Source: Sinorhizobium sp. RAC02 (GTDB lineage Bacteria; Pseudomonadota; Alphaproteobacteria; Rhizobiales; Rhizobiaceae). From it: 64,000 bases of DNA. Below are positions 24,148 through 32,651 of this stretch, in pieces; position 1 is the stretch's first letter, and each line of letters begins with the position of its first letter. The notes under the pieces were generated by a model, which was not told the DNA's origin, ran no database searches, and saw nothing but the letters and a program-made list of their open reading frames with translations. The position numbers and the translations under genes were made by a program. The DNA is taken from contig NZ_CP016450.1 in the NCBI RefSeq assembly GCF_001713395.1, positions 62,001-126,000 of the forward strand. Direction: 5' to 3'.

Positions 24148-26466
24148 ATGCTGCCGAAGACTGCGACTGCCCGAAACATGTTCGCCATCGTTGCGACCGG
24201 TGTTGCCACGACCGTGGCGACGGCGGGCGTTCTGCTGTGGCTCTCCTACCGTGCGGTCGAGGAGCGCTCGATTTCGGAAATGGTGAATGCGGCGGAGGCC
24301 AGCGCCGGCAAGGTGGAAACCACGTTCGCGCAGGTGAAGACGCTGAGCTGGAACCTGCGGTCTGCGATTTTTGCGATGAAGGACAGTGCTACGCCAAGCC
24401 GCGAGATGGTCGATGCGACGTTGAAGCGTTTGTTGACCGACAATCCGTTTGCCGTCGGCCTCAGCACCGGCTGGGAGCCCGACGCCTTCGATGGCAAGGA
24501 CGCCGAATACAAGGACAAGCCCGGCCACGATGCGAGCGGCCGCTATGTTCCCTATGCCATTCGTTCGAACGGCGTGGCGGTGATCGAGGCGCTGGTGGAT
24601 TACGACAAGGACGGTGCCGGCGACTACTACCAGATCCCGAAGAAGACCGGGAAAGATCTGCTGACGGAGCCCTATACCTACAATGTCGGCGGCAAAGACA
24701 CGCTGATGACGTCGTTCATGGTGCCGTTGATGTACGACGGTACCTTCAAGGCGGTGTCCGGCGTCGATGTTGCGCTCGATGCGCTGGCGGCCGACATGGC
24801 CAAGCTGAAACCGCTCGGCGAGGGTTACGTCACGCTGCTCAGCCAGGGCGGTAGCATCGTCAGTCACCCGGATACCGCGACACTCGGCAAGACACTGAAG
24901 GATTCCGGTCTCGACGTTGCCGCCTGGCAGCAGCTCATCGACAATCCGCACAAGGCTTTCGAGATGACCGATGCCTCGGGCGTTGCCTCGATGGCCGTCG
25001 CCGTGCCGGTGCCGCTGCAGCCGGGCACCACCTGGTACGCCGTCGTCTCCGTGCCAAAGCGCGTCCTCTTTGCCAGCCTTTCCACGCTGGCCATCACATC
25101 CATCATCGTCATCGCTATTGCTGCAGGCCTGTTGATTTCGATCGGCTGGCTGCTTGCCGCGCGCTTCCGCAAACGCCTGGCCACCGTGATTACGGCCACG
25201 AGCGAGATTGCCAGTGGTCGCACGGATGTCGATCTTTCCGAATCTACGCGTCAGGATGAAATCGGCGAAATGGCCCGCTCGCTCGCCGTGCTGCGCGATG
25301 CGACACTCGCCAAGCTGCGTCTCGAAAGCGAGGCGGAAGAAAACCGGGCGCTTTCCGAAGACGAGCGTCGCCAGCGCGCCGACGAGGCGGCCGAGCGTGA
25401 ACGCCAGACGCGCATCGCCGTCGAGGCACTGGCCGATGGCCTGCAGAAACTGGCCGACGGCGACATGACGCACCGGATCGAGCATACCTTTGCCGGCTCG
25501 CTCGACCAGGTCCGCCACGATTTCAACGCCTCCGTCGAGAAGCTCCAGTCGGCGCTGCGCTCGGTCGGCGGCAATGCCAATGCCATTCAGGCCGGCTCTG
25601 CGGAAATCCGTTCTGCCTCCGACGACCTCGCCAAGCGCACCGAGCAGCAGGCCGCCTCCGTCGAGGAGACTGCCGCCGCGCTGGAGGAGATCACCACGTC
25701 GCTGAAGGATGCGACGCGCCGTGCCGAGGATGCCGGCCAGCTCGTCGAGCGCACCCGCGCCGGTGCGGAAAAGTCGGGTGAGGTGGTGCGCCGCGCCGTC
25801 TCCGCAATGAGCGGCATCGAAAATTCCTCGCGCGAAATCTCCAACATCATCGGCGTGATCGACGAGATCGCGTTCCAGACCAATCTTCTGGCGCTGAATG
25901 CCGGCGTCGAGGCCGCGCGTGCCGGTGAGGCCGGCAAGGGTTTTGCCGTCGTGGCGCAGGAGGTTCGCGAGCTCGCTCAGCGTTCGGCCAATGCAGCCAA
26001 GGAAATCAAGGCCCTTATCACCAAATCGGGCGAACAGGTCCATCTTGGTGTTACGCTCGTCGGTGAGACGGGCTCGGCGCTCAGCGAAATCGTCAACCAG
26101 GTCCAGGAAATCGACGTCAATGTCGCGGCGATCGTGCGTTCTGCGCGCGAACAGTCAACGGGCCTCAACGAGATCAGTGCGGCCGTGAATTCCATCGATC
26201 AGGGCACGCAGAAGAACGCCGCCATGGTGGAAGAACAAACCGCGGCAAGCCATGCGCTGGCGAACGAGGCAACGGCACTCGACGCGCTCATTGCGCAGTT
26301 CCGTCTCGGCATGGGAGGGGCTAACTCCCGCCCGGTTGCCGCATCGTCCGCCGAGCATCGCCCGGCGGCATCCGGTGCGCGGGCGCTCGGCAGCAAGCTC
26401 ACCCGTGCCTTTGGCGGCGGGCTGGCGGCGGCCAGTGCTGCGGCGCAGGACTGGCAAGAGTTCTGA
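24148..26466 (+). CDS. Methyl-accepting chemotaxis protein with dCACHE sensor
   Basis: 772 aa. Transmembrane segment at about 11-33, a periplasmic double-CACHE domain at about 40-300 (SVSTGW-like LSTGWEPDAFDGKDAEYKD and an FMVPLMYDGTFKAVSGVDVALD segment), second transmembrane segment at about 305-335, HAMP, and a long cytoplasmic coiled coil with the conserved hairpin tip IDEIAFQTNLLALNAGVEAARAG. The extreme C-terminus DWQEF matches the pentapeptide (xWxxF) that tethers CheR/CheB in some receptors. dCACHE receptors usually bind amino acids, amines or carboxylates directly. No che gene is nearby, so it is an orphan receptor. Confidence 0.94.
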   Translation: MLPKTATARNMFAIVATGVATTVATAGVLLWLSYRAVEERSISEMVNAAEASAGKVETTFAQVKTLSWNLRSAIFAMKDSATPSREMVDATLKRLLTDNPFAVGLSTGWEPDAFDGKDAEYKDKPGHDASGRYVPYAIRSNGVAVIEALVDYDKDGAGDYYQIPKKTGKDLLTEPYTYNVGGKDTLMTSFMVPLMYDGTFKAVSGVDVALDALAADMAKLKPLGEGYVTLLSQGGSIVSHPDTATLGKTLKDSGLDVAAWQQLIDNPHKAFEMTDASGVASMAVAVPVPLQPGTTWYAVVSVPKRVLFASLSTLAITSIIVIAIAAGLLISIGWLLAARFRKRLATVITATSEIASGRTDVDLSESTRQDEIGEMARSLAVLRDATLAKLRLESEAEENRALSEDERRQRADEAAERERQTRIAVEALADGLQKLADGDMTHRIEHTFAGSLDQVRHDFNASVEKLQSALRSVGGNANAIQAGSAEIRSASDDLAKRTEQQAASVEETAAALEEITTSLKDATRRAEDAGQLVERTRAGAEKSGEVVRRAVSAMSGIENSSREISNIIGVIDEIAFQTNLLALNAGVEAARAGEAGKGFAVVAQEVRELAQRSANAAKEIKALITKSGEQVHLGVTLVGETGSALSEIVNQVQEIDVNVAAIVRSAREQSTGLNEISAAVNSIDQGTQKNAAMVEEQTAASHALANEATALDALIAQFRLGMGGANSRPVAASSAEHRPAASGARALGSKLTRAFGGGLAAASAAAQDWQEF

Positions 26467-26488
26467 GCCGGTTTCGATGGCTTTCAGG

Positions 26489-26516
26489 AAAAGGCGGCCC
26501 ATCCGGCCGCCTTTTT
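26489..26516 (+). terminator. Intrinsic terminator of the chemoreceptor gene
   Basis: An 11-bp stem AAAAGGCGGCC (26489-26499) / GGCCGCCTTTT (26505-26515), 5-nt loop, followed by a further T. Confidence 0.85.
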
Positions 26517-26529
26517 GCTGTGCGTCAGA

Positions 26530-26563
26530 AAAGCGCACAACTTTTGCGTCGTGCACAGCATTT
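26530..26563. repeat. Degenerate copy of the interspersed CACTTTTGCGC motif
   Basis: AAAGCGCACAACTTTTGCGT, then CGTGCACAGCATTTA. It resembles the stretch at 16421-16450 with small insertions and lies immediately behind the chemoreceptor terminator. Confidence 0.3.
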
Positions 26564-26730
26564 AACCAGGTTGGCGGCTAACGCTGCGCGCCCTCTATGT
26601 TAGGAATGGCTTTATCGTTTTGAAATCGAATGACTATTGATAATTCTTTCGGCTTGGCATGCTTCCTGCTTTCTTGGGGATAGGTCCAGAGGGGACCGAG
26701 ATAGAAGCGTCCAACGAATGGCGCTCCGGG

Positions 26731-26786
26731 AAAGCCGCTGGCAGCTCTGTGGGAACCGCAAAGGTTTCGAAGCTGCCAGCGGCTTT
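26731..26786. other. Very strong intergenic hairpin, candidate small RNA or palindromic element
   Basis: A perfect 16-bp stem: AAAGCCGCTGGCAGCT (26731-26746) with AGCTGCCAGCGGCTTT (26771-26786). The 24-nt loop contains a further 5-bp stem (GAACC/GGTTT around GCAAA). It is followed by GTTGTTT, a poor T-run. It lies in the 541-nt gap between the chemoreceptor gene and the RND operon, with no convincing protein-coding gene around it. It may be the 3' end of an sRNA or a mobile palindromic repeat. Confidence 0.5.
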
Positions 26787-26936
26787 GTTGTTTCCGGCCC
26801 TTACACGCGGAGGCGTTAGGCGGCTGAAAAACATGATTTATTATATTTTCCTATCACAGCTTTGCCCCGATTGGCTTTTCTCGCGGACTCCGCCACACTT
26901 CAGTTCAGGCAAATGAAACAGCTTTGGTGTCGAAAC

Positions 26937-26983
26937 TTGCCAGTCTGATCTACTCGATATAATGAGGACCCATATTAAATGGG
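26937..26983 (+). promoter_or_regulatory. Promoter and operator of the RND efflux operon
   Basis: A perfect -10 box TATAAT at 26958-26963 with TTGCCA at 26937-26942 as a poor -35 (spacing 15-16 nt). The palindrome CCCAT-ATTAA-ATGGG at 26969-26983 would overlap the transcription start, the classic place for a repressor of the TetR or MarR type. No such regulator gene is adjacent. Confidence 0.55.
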
Positions 26984-27007
26984 GGTTCTGCAACGGTGGA
27001 GTCGACA

Positions 27008-28078
27008 ATGACCCGATGGGGGAGAATGTTGCTGGCGGCGGTGGCGGTCTGCGCCATTGCTTCACCAGCCTGGGCTGACGGTCTGGCACGTCCGGTGCGC
27101 GTCGCGCCGGTGCAGTTCGAACAGCGCGAACAGACGGTCACCATCACGGGCGAAGTGATTGCGCGCGTGGAGACGGATCTCTCCTTCCGCGTCAGCGGGC
27201 GCATCACCGGCTGGTTCGTCGATGTCGGGGACGCGGTCAAGAAGGACCAGGTCCTCGCGCGGCTCGACCCCGAGGAGCAGCGAGCCGACGTGGAGGCCGC
27301 GGAAGCCGGTGTTCGCGCGGCCGATGCGCAGTTGCGGCTCGCCCGCACCAATTTCGACCGCCAGAAATCACTTCTCAATGACGGCATCAGCACACGCCGC
27401 GATTTCGACGACGCCGAAACGGCGTTGCGCACGGCGGAAAGTTCGCGGGAGGCGGCAATCGCCCAGCGCGGTACTGCGAAGGAACTGCTTTCCTATACGG
27501 AACTGCGCGCGCCCACTGATGGTATCGTCACGGCGCGCCTCGCCGAGAGCGGCCAGGTGGCGCAGGCGGCGCAGACCATGTTCACCATTGCCGACACCGG
27601 CCCGCGCGATGCCGTCTTCGATGTCTACGAATCCCTGTTCTTCGCGCAGCCGGCGAGGGACGGCGTTGTCGTGACCCTGCTCAGCGATGACAGGATCCGC
27701 ACGACGGGCACGGTGCGCGAGATTTCACCGACGATCGACGCGGACAAGGGGACCGTGCGCGTGAAGATCGCCATGGACCGGACACCACCTGAAATGACAC
27801 TTGGTGCCTCCGTTGTTGGTGTCGGCGCGCTGGCGCCGCGTCGGGTCGCGGTGGTGCCCTGGCAAGCCCTTTCCGGCACCGATGGCAAGCCGGCCCTATG
27901 GATCGTCGACAAAGCGGACAATACCGTGAGCCTGCGCCCGGTCGAGGTCGCATCCTTCGAGACCGGTGTGGCGCTTATCTCGGGCGGTATCGAAGAAGGC
28001 GAGGCCTACGTCTCCGACGGCACAAAGCTGCTTCGACCCGGCCAGACCGTTACCGTGATCGAGGGAGCGACCCAATGA
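27008..28078 (+). CDS. RND efflux periplasmic adaptor (membrane fusion protein) 1
   Basis: About 356 aa with a Sec signal (MLLAAVAVCAIASPAWA). Lipoyl/barrel-sandwich halves flank a short coiled-coil hairpin: VSGRITGWFVDVGDAVKKDQVLARLD before it, and YTELRAPTDGIVTARLAESGQVA after it, then a beta-barrel domain. It links the inner-membrane pump to an outer-membrane duct. ATG 27008 fits the GGTGGAG ribosome binding site; GTG 26996 is an in-frame alternative. It overlaps the second adaptor gene by ATGA. Confidence 0.9.
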   Translation: MTRWGRMLLAAVAVCAIASPAWADGLARPVRVAPVQFEQREQTVTITGEVIARVETDLSFRVSGRITGWFVDVGDAVKKDQVLARLDPEEQRADVEAAEAGVRAADAQLRLARTNFDRQKSLLNDGISTRRDFDDAETALRTAESSREAAIAQRGTAKELLSYTELRAPTDGIVTARLAESGQVAQAAQTMFTIADTGPRDAVFDVYESLFFAQPARDGVVVTLLSDDRIRTTGTVREISPTIDADKGTVRVKIAMDRTPPEMTLGASVVGVGALAPRRVAVVPWQALSGTDGKPALWIVDKADNTVSLRPVEVASFETGVALISGGIEEGEAYVSDGTKLLRPGQTVTVIEGATQ

Positions 28079-29148
28079 GGATATCCATTCTGCTCGCCAC
28101 GGTGATCGTCGTCCCATTGGCGCTTGCCGGCTGCAAGAAGGAAGAAGAGGCCGTCGTCCCACCGCGGCCGGTCCTGTCCATGGTCGTCACGCCCACGGCG
28201 CTTCCCGGCACGCGCTTTGCCGGTACGGTCCAGGCGAAGGTGCAGGCTACGCTCGGTTCGCGGGTTGCAGGTCGTCTCGTCTCGCGCGCCGTGCATGTCG
28301 GTGATCTCGTGAAGAAGGGTGACGTGCTGGCTGTGCTTGACGCGACGGCCTATGAACTGGCCGTGCGTTCGGCGCGTGCGGAACTTTCAAGCGCGGAGGC
28401 AACGCTTGCCAGCGCGGTTTCGATCGAAGAGCGGCAGAAGACATTGCTGCAATCGAACGCCGCGGCGAAGGCCGCCGTCGAGAGCGCGGAGCAGTCGCGC
28501 GAGGCCGCCGATGCCGGAGTGACGCGGGCGCGCACGGCACTCGTAAAGGCGGAGGAACAGCTTTCCTACACGAGTATCCTGGCGGAGTTCGACGGCGTCG
28601 TCGTTGCGACGGGCGCCGAGGTGGGGCAGACCGTTTCGCCCGGCGAGGCGATCGTCACGGTTGCCCGCCCGGACGAGCGGGATGCCGTCGTCGATATCCC
28701 GGAGACGGCGGAAGCCATCGCTATCGGCAGCCGGTTCACTGTGTCGTTGCAGATCAATCCTGCCATCACCGTCAAGGGTGTGGTGCGGGAGGTGGCGCCC
28801 TCCGCCGATGCCGTGACCCGCACGCGGCGCGTCAAGATCGCGCTGGAAAACCCGCCGGACACGGTGCGTCTCGGCACCACCATCACGGCCGAACTCGAAG
28901 GGCCGGACGTCACCGCCATCATGATCCCGGAAACGGCGATTCTGCAGAAGGATGGCAAGCCGAATGTCTGGCTGGTCGATGCGCAGAAGGGCGAGGTGCG
29001 TCTGGCACCGATCGAAACGGGTGCTGCGGTCGGCCGGTACCTCCCGGTATCCAGCGGGCTGAAAGCCGGTGACCGCGTCGTCACCGCCGGGGTACACAGC
29101 CTCGAAGAAGGCCAGAAAATCAAGGTTGAAGACGAGGCAAGCCTATGA
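28075..29148 (+). CDS. RND efflux periplasmic adaptor lipoprotein 2
   Basis: 357 aa. The signal peptide ends in a lipobox LALAGC (Cys20), so unlike adaptor 1 it is a lipoprotein. It has the same HlyD-type layout (VAGRLVSRAVHVGDLVKKGDVLAVLD, coiled coil, YTSILAEFDGVVVATGAEVGQTV). Two distinct adaptors in one operon with one pump recall TriA and TriB of the Pseudomonas TriABC system, where both are required. It overlaps the genes on both sides by 4 nt. Confidence 0.9.
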   Translation: MRISILLATVIVVPLALAGCKKEEEAVVPPRPVLSMVVTPTALPGTRFAGTVQAKVQATLGSRVAGRLVSRAVHVGDLVKKGDVLAVLDATAYELAVRSARAELSSAEATLASAVSIEERQKTLLQSNAAAKAAVESAEQSREAADAGVTRARTALVKAEEQLSYTSILAEFDGVVVATGAEVGQTVSPGEAIVTVARPDERDAVVDIPETAEAIAIGSRFTVSLQINPAITVKGVVREVAPSADAVTRTRRVKIALENPPDTVRLGTTITAELEGPDVTAIMIPETAILQKDGKPNVWLVDAQKGEVRLAPIETGAAVGRYLPVSSGLKAGDRVVTAGVHSLEEGQKIKVEDEASL

Positions 29149-32100
29149 AGAAATTCAACCTTTCGGACTGGGCGCTCGATCACGCATCGCTCGTCTGGTA
29201 CTTCATGATCGTCTTCGCGCTGCTCGGCTTCTTCACTTACCAGAATCTCGGTCGCGAGGAGGATCCGTCCTTCACGATCAAGACGATGACGATCAGCGCC
29301 GCCTGGCCCGGGGCCTCCGTCGAGGAGACCACGTTGCAGGTGACGGAGCGCATCGAGCGCAAGCTGGAAGAGCTGGAATCGCTTGATTTCACCCGCAGCA
29401 TCACCACGCCTGGCCAGACACTGATCTTCGTCAACCTCAAGCCGACGACCCGCGCGCGTGATGTCGCGCCGACCTGGGTGACCGTGCGCAATATGATCAA
29501 CGACATCCGTGGCGATTTCCCGTCCGGCGTCGTCGGTCCTGCCTTCAACGATCGATTCGGCGACGTCTTCGGCAATATCTATGCCTTCACCGCGGACGGA
29601 CTTTCGCCGCGCCAGTTGCGCGACTATGTGGAAGACGCCCGCCGGCGCATCCTCACGGTTCCCAATATCGGCAAGGTCGATCTCGTCGGCGCGCAGGACG
29701 AGGTGATCTATCTCGAATTCTCGACACGCCAACTCGCCGCGCTCGGCATTTCCACGCAGCAGGTCGTTTCGACCCTCCAGGCGCAGAACGCCGTCACGCC
29801 TTCCGGCGTCGTGCAGGCAGGCGGCGAGCGCGTCAGCGTGCGTGTCGGCGGGCAGTTCGCTTCGGAAGAGAACCTTCGCGACGTCAATCTCCGGGTTAAC
29901 AATCGCTTCTTCCGCCTGAGCGACATTGCCACGATCACCCGCGGCTACCTCGATCCGCCATCGGCGCTCTTCCGCTTCAACGGCGAGCCGGCGATCGGTC
30001 TTGCGATCGGCATGAAGCAGGGTTCGAACCTGCTGGAGTTCGGCGCGGCCGTGGAGAAGCAGATCGAGCTTCTGTCGCATGAGCTGCCCGTCGGCGTCGA
30101 CGTACATCTCGTGTCCGACCAGCCTAAGGTGGTCGAAGAGGCGGTTTCCGGCTTCACGCGGGCGCTGTTCGAGGCGGTCATCATCGTTCTCGCAGTCAGC
30201 TTCGTCAGCCTTGGCGTGCGTGCCGGGCTTGTCGTGGCGCTGTCGATCCCGCTGACGCTCGCGATCACCTTCGTCTTCATGTACTACGACGACATATCGC
30301 TGCAGCGTATTTCGCTGGGCGCACTCATCATCTCGCTCGGCCTGCTTGTCGACGATGCGATGATCGCGGTGGAAATGATGGTGGCGCGGCTGGAGATGGG
30401 CGATTCGCGGCGGAAAGCCGCGACCTATGTCTACACCTCCACCGCTTTCCCGATGCTTACCGGCACGCTGGTGACGGTGGCGGGCTTCATTCCAATCGGG
30501 CTCAACAACAGCGCGGCCGGCGAGTTCACCTTCAGCCTCTTCGTCGTCATTGCCATTTCGCTGCTCGTCTCCTGGGTCGTCGCGGTGGTCTTCGCGCCGC
30601 TGCTCGGCGTGACGATCCTGCCCAAGACGATGAAGAAACATCACGAGCAGAAGGGCTGGTTCACCCGCGCCTTCGTGCGCCTGCTCGATACCTGCATGCA
30701 TTGGAAGTGGACGACCATCATCGCCACCGTGCTAGTGTTCTGCGTTTCCGTTTTCGGCATGCGGTACGTACAGGAGCAGTTCTTTCCGTCGTCCGACCGG
30801 CCGGAGCTCATCATCGACTGGTCGCTGCCGCAGAATGCCTCGATTGCCGAGACCAATGCGCAGATCGCCAAGTTCGAGGAGGAGAAGCTCAAGGGCAATC
30901 CGGATGTCGAGCGGTGGTCCTCCTATGTGGGCGAGGGCGCTGTGCGCTTCCTGCTGTCCTTCGACGTACAGCCGCCGTCGCCGGCCTTCGGCCAGACGGT
31001 CATCGTCACCAAGGATCTCGAAGCGCGTGATCGCCTGCGTGCCGATCTCCAGGCCTATCTGCGCGAAACCTTCGTCGGCACGGATGCGCTGGTGAAGTTG
31101 CTCGACATCGGCCCGCCGGTCGGCCGGCCGATCCAGTATCGTGTCAGCGGCCCGGATATCGAGGAAGTTCGCAAACACGCGCTCGAATTCGGCGAACTGC
31201 TCGGCAAGAACACGCTGCTGGGCGACATCGTCTATGACTGGAACGAGCCGGCACGCGTCGTGAAGGTCGATGTATTGCAGGACAAGGCCCGCCAGCTGGG
31301 CGTCACCTCGCAGGATATCGCCTCGGCTCTTAACGGTGTCGTCGGCGGCACGACTGTTACCCAGATCCGCGATGACGTTTATCTGATCGACGTCATAGGC
31401 CGGGCGCGGGCAAGCGAGCGCGAATCGATTGAGACGTTGCGCCAGCTCCAGCTGCCGACAGCCAGCGGCACCTCGGTGCCGCTCGCCGCGGTCGCCAATT
31501 TCCGCTACGAAATGGAGCAGCCGGTCGTCTGGCGCCGTTCGCGTGAACCCACAATCACCGTCAAGGCGAGCATTACCGGTGGCGTGCAGCCGGCAACGAT
31601 CGTTTCGCAGGTCGCCAAGGACGTTTCGGCCTTCCAGGAAAACCTTCCCTCCGGCTACAATGTCGTGGTCGGCGGTACGGTGGAAGAAAGCGCCAACAGC
31701 CAGGCGCCGATCATTGCGGTCGTGCCGCTGATGCTGTTTGCCATGGCAACGATCCTGATGCTGCAGCTCCAGAGTTTCTCGCGGCTGTTCCTCGTGTTCG
31801 CGGTGGCGCCGCTGGCGCTGATCGGCGTCGTCATCGCGCTGCTCGGCAGTGGTGCGCCACTCGGTTTTGTCGCCATCCTCGGCGTGCTGGCGCTGATCGG
31901 CATCCTGATCCGCAATTCGGTGATTCTCGTCGTGCAGATCGAGGATCTGCGGCGAGAGGGCATGCATGCTTGGAACGCCGTGCGCGAGGCGACGGAACAT
32001 CGTATGCGCCCCATCATGCTGACCGCGGCGGCGGCGAGCCTCGCGCTCATCCCCATATCGCGCGAAGTGTTCTGGGGGCCGATGGCCTATGCCATGATGG

Positions 32101-32231
32101 GCGGCATCATCGTCGGCACGGTGCTGACGCTGCTCTTCCTGCCAGCGCTTTACATCGCCTGGTTCCGGATCAAGCCCGAAGACAAGGAAGAGCCGTCGGC
32201 TCCACCGGCAGAGCCCGTCAAGGCGGCGTAG
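29145..32231 (+). CDS. RND efflux transporter permease
   Basis: 1028 aa, full length for the AcrB/TriC-type HAE family. Twelve transmembrane helices in the usual 1+6+5 layout with two large periplasmic loops; the intramembrane proton-relay motif is visible as LGLLVDDAMIAVEM in TM4. It exports hydrophobic compounds from periplasm or membrane using the proton gradient, together with the two adaptors encoded upstream. No outer membrane factor gene follows; the NodT-type lipoprotein encoded at 18085-19515 or a chromosomal TolC may serve. Confidence 0.94.
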   Translation: MKKFNLSDWALDHASLVWYFMIVFALLGFFTYQNLGREEDPSFTIKTMTISAAWPGASVEETTLQVTERIERKLEELESLDFTRSITTPGQTLIFVNLKPTTRARDVAPTWVTVRNMINDIRGDFPSGVVGPAFNDRFGDVFGNIYAFTADGLSPRQLRDYVEDARRRILTVPNIGKVDLVGAQDEVIYLEFSTRQLAALGISTQQVVSTLQAQNAVTPSGVVQAGGERVSVRVGGQFASEENLRDVNLRVNNRFFRLSDIATITRGYLDPPSALFRFNGEPAIGLAIGMKQGSNLLEFGAAVEKQIELLSHELPVGVDVHLVSDQPKVVEEAVSGFTRALFEAVIIVLAVSFVSLGVRAGLVVALSIPLTLAITFVFMYYDDISLQRISLGALIISLGLLVDDAMIAVEMMVARLEMGDSRRKAATYVYTSTAFPMLTGTLVTVAGFIPIGLNNSAAGEFTFSLFVVIAISLLVSWVVAVVFAPLLGVTILPKTMKKHHEQKGWFTRAFVRLLDTCMHWKWTTIIATVLVFCVSVFGMRYVQEQFFPSSDRPELIIDWSLPQNASIAETNAQIAKFEEEKLKGNPDVERWSSYVGEGAVRFLLSFDVQPPSPAFGQTVIVTKDLEARDRLRADLQAYLRETFVGTDALVKLLDIGPPVGRPIQYRVSGPDIEEVRKHALEFGELLGKNTLLGDIVYDWNEPARVVKVDVLQDKARQLGVTSQDIASALNGVVGGTTVTQIRDDVYLIDVIGRARASERESIETLRQLQLPTASGTSVPLAAVANFRYEMEQPVVWRRSREPTITVKASITGGVQPATIVSQVAKDVSAFQENLPSGYNVVVGGTVEESANSQAPIIAVVPLMLFAMATILMLQLQSFSRLFLVFAVAPLALIGVVIALLGSGAPLGFVAILGVLALIGILIRNSVILVVQIEDLRREGMHAWNAVREATEHRMRPIMLTAAAASLALIPISREVFWGPMAYAMMGGIIVGTVLTLLFLPALYIAWFRIKPEDKEEPSAPPAEPVKAA

Positions 32232-32651
32232 GGCCTCTCAATTTCGCCCATGTCCGGCATCATGGCTTCTAGGAATCGCAGCCATGGATGGGCAGGCGTG
32301 GGGAGGGGCAATGATTCTCGTGGCAAGCTTCAGGCGCGGTTACGCCCTTTATATGTCTTGGCTTTCGCGGGTGAAGATGCGTTCTTTTTGCCGCACTCTT
32401 TTTGAAAAAGCTGGTGGAAAAAGTTGATTTTCAATGCCGAAGGGCAAAGCCGCTTTCCACGCAGTAACGAATGTGCAAGGGATTTTCTCCATGGTATCGG
32501 CGGGACAGGGCGGATGTACCGGAGTGGAACAAGGTTTGGTCATGGGACTTGACGAAACGTTGAAACTGCATGTCTATGCCGCCCAATCGTGGCAAGCGAT
32601 CGGCTCTTGCCTCGTGCCCTCTCGGGCGCGGTCGAAGGGAATTGCAGTGTG
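32232..32651. other. 420-nt intergenic region between RND and capsule genes
   Basis: It contains the end of the RND transcript and the promoter of the capsule export genes; no strong terminator or promoter can be singled out. Two small open frames with some start signals (32311-32427 behind GGGGAGGGG, and 32434-32652 ending in a TGATG junction with the next gene) lack the GC-rich third positions of the neighbours and are not annotated as genes. Confidence 0.4.

Noticed and set aside
23893..26043. 716-codon open frame on the minus strand
   Set aside because: It is the complement of the chemoreceptor gene, whose domains are unmistakable on the plus strand; the minus frame shows no recognisable motif.
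26659..26916. 85-codon plus-strand frame in the chemoreceptor-RND gap
   Set aside because: It runs straight through the perfect 16-bp hairpin and into the promoter region of the RND operon; no ribosome binding site.
30021..30040. GGTTCGAACC, resembling a tRNA T-loop
   Set aside because: It lies inside the RND pump coding sequence and no acceptor stem or anticodon arm can be built around it.
28566..30701. 711-codon open frame on the minus strand
   Set aside because: Antisense to the second adaptor and RND pump genes; no start signals and no domain.
32311..32427. 38-codon frame behind a GGGGAGGGG ribosome-binding-like site
   Set aside because: About half of third positions are A or T, unlike real genes here; the G-rich site may be chance.
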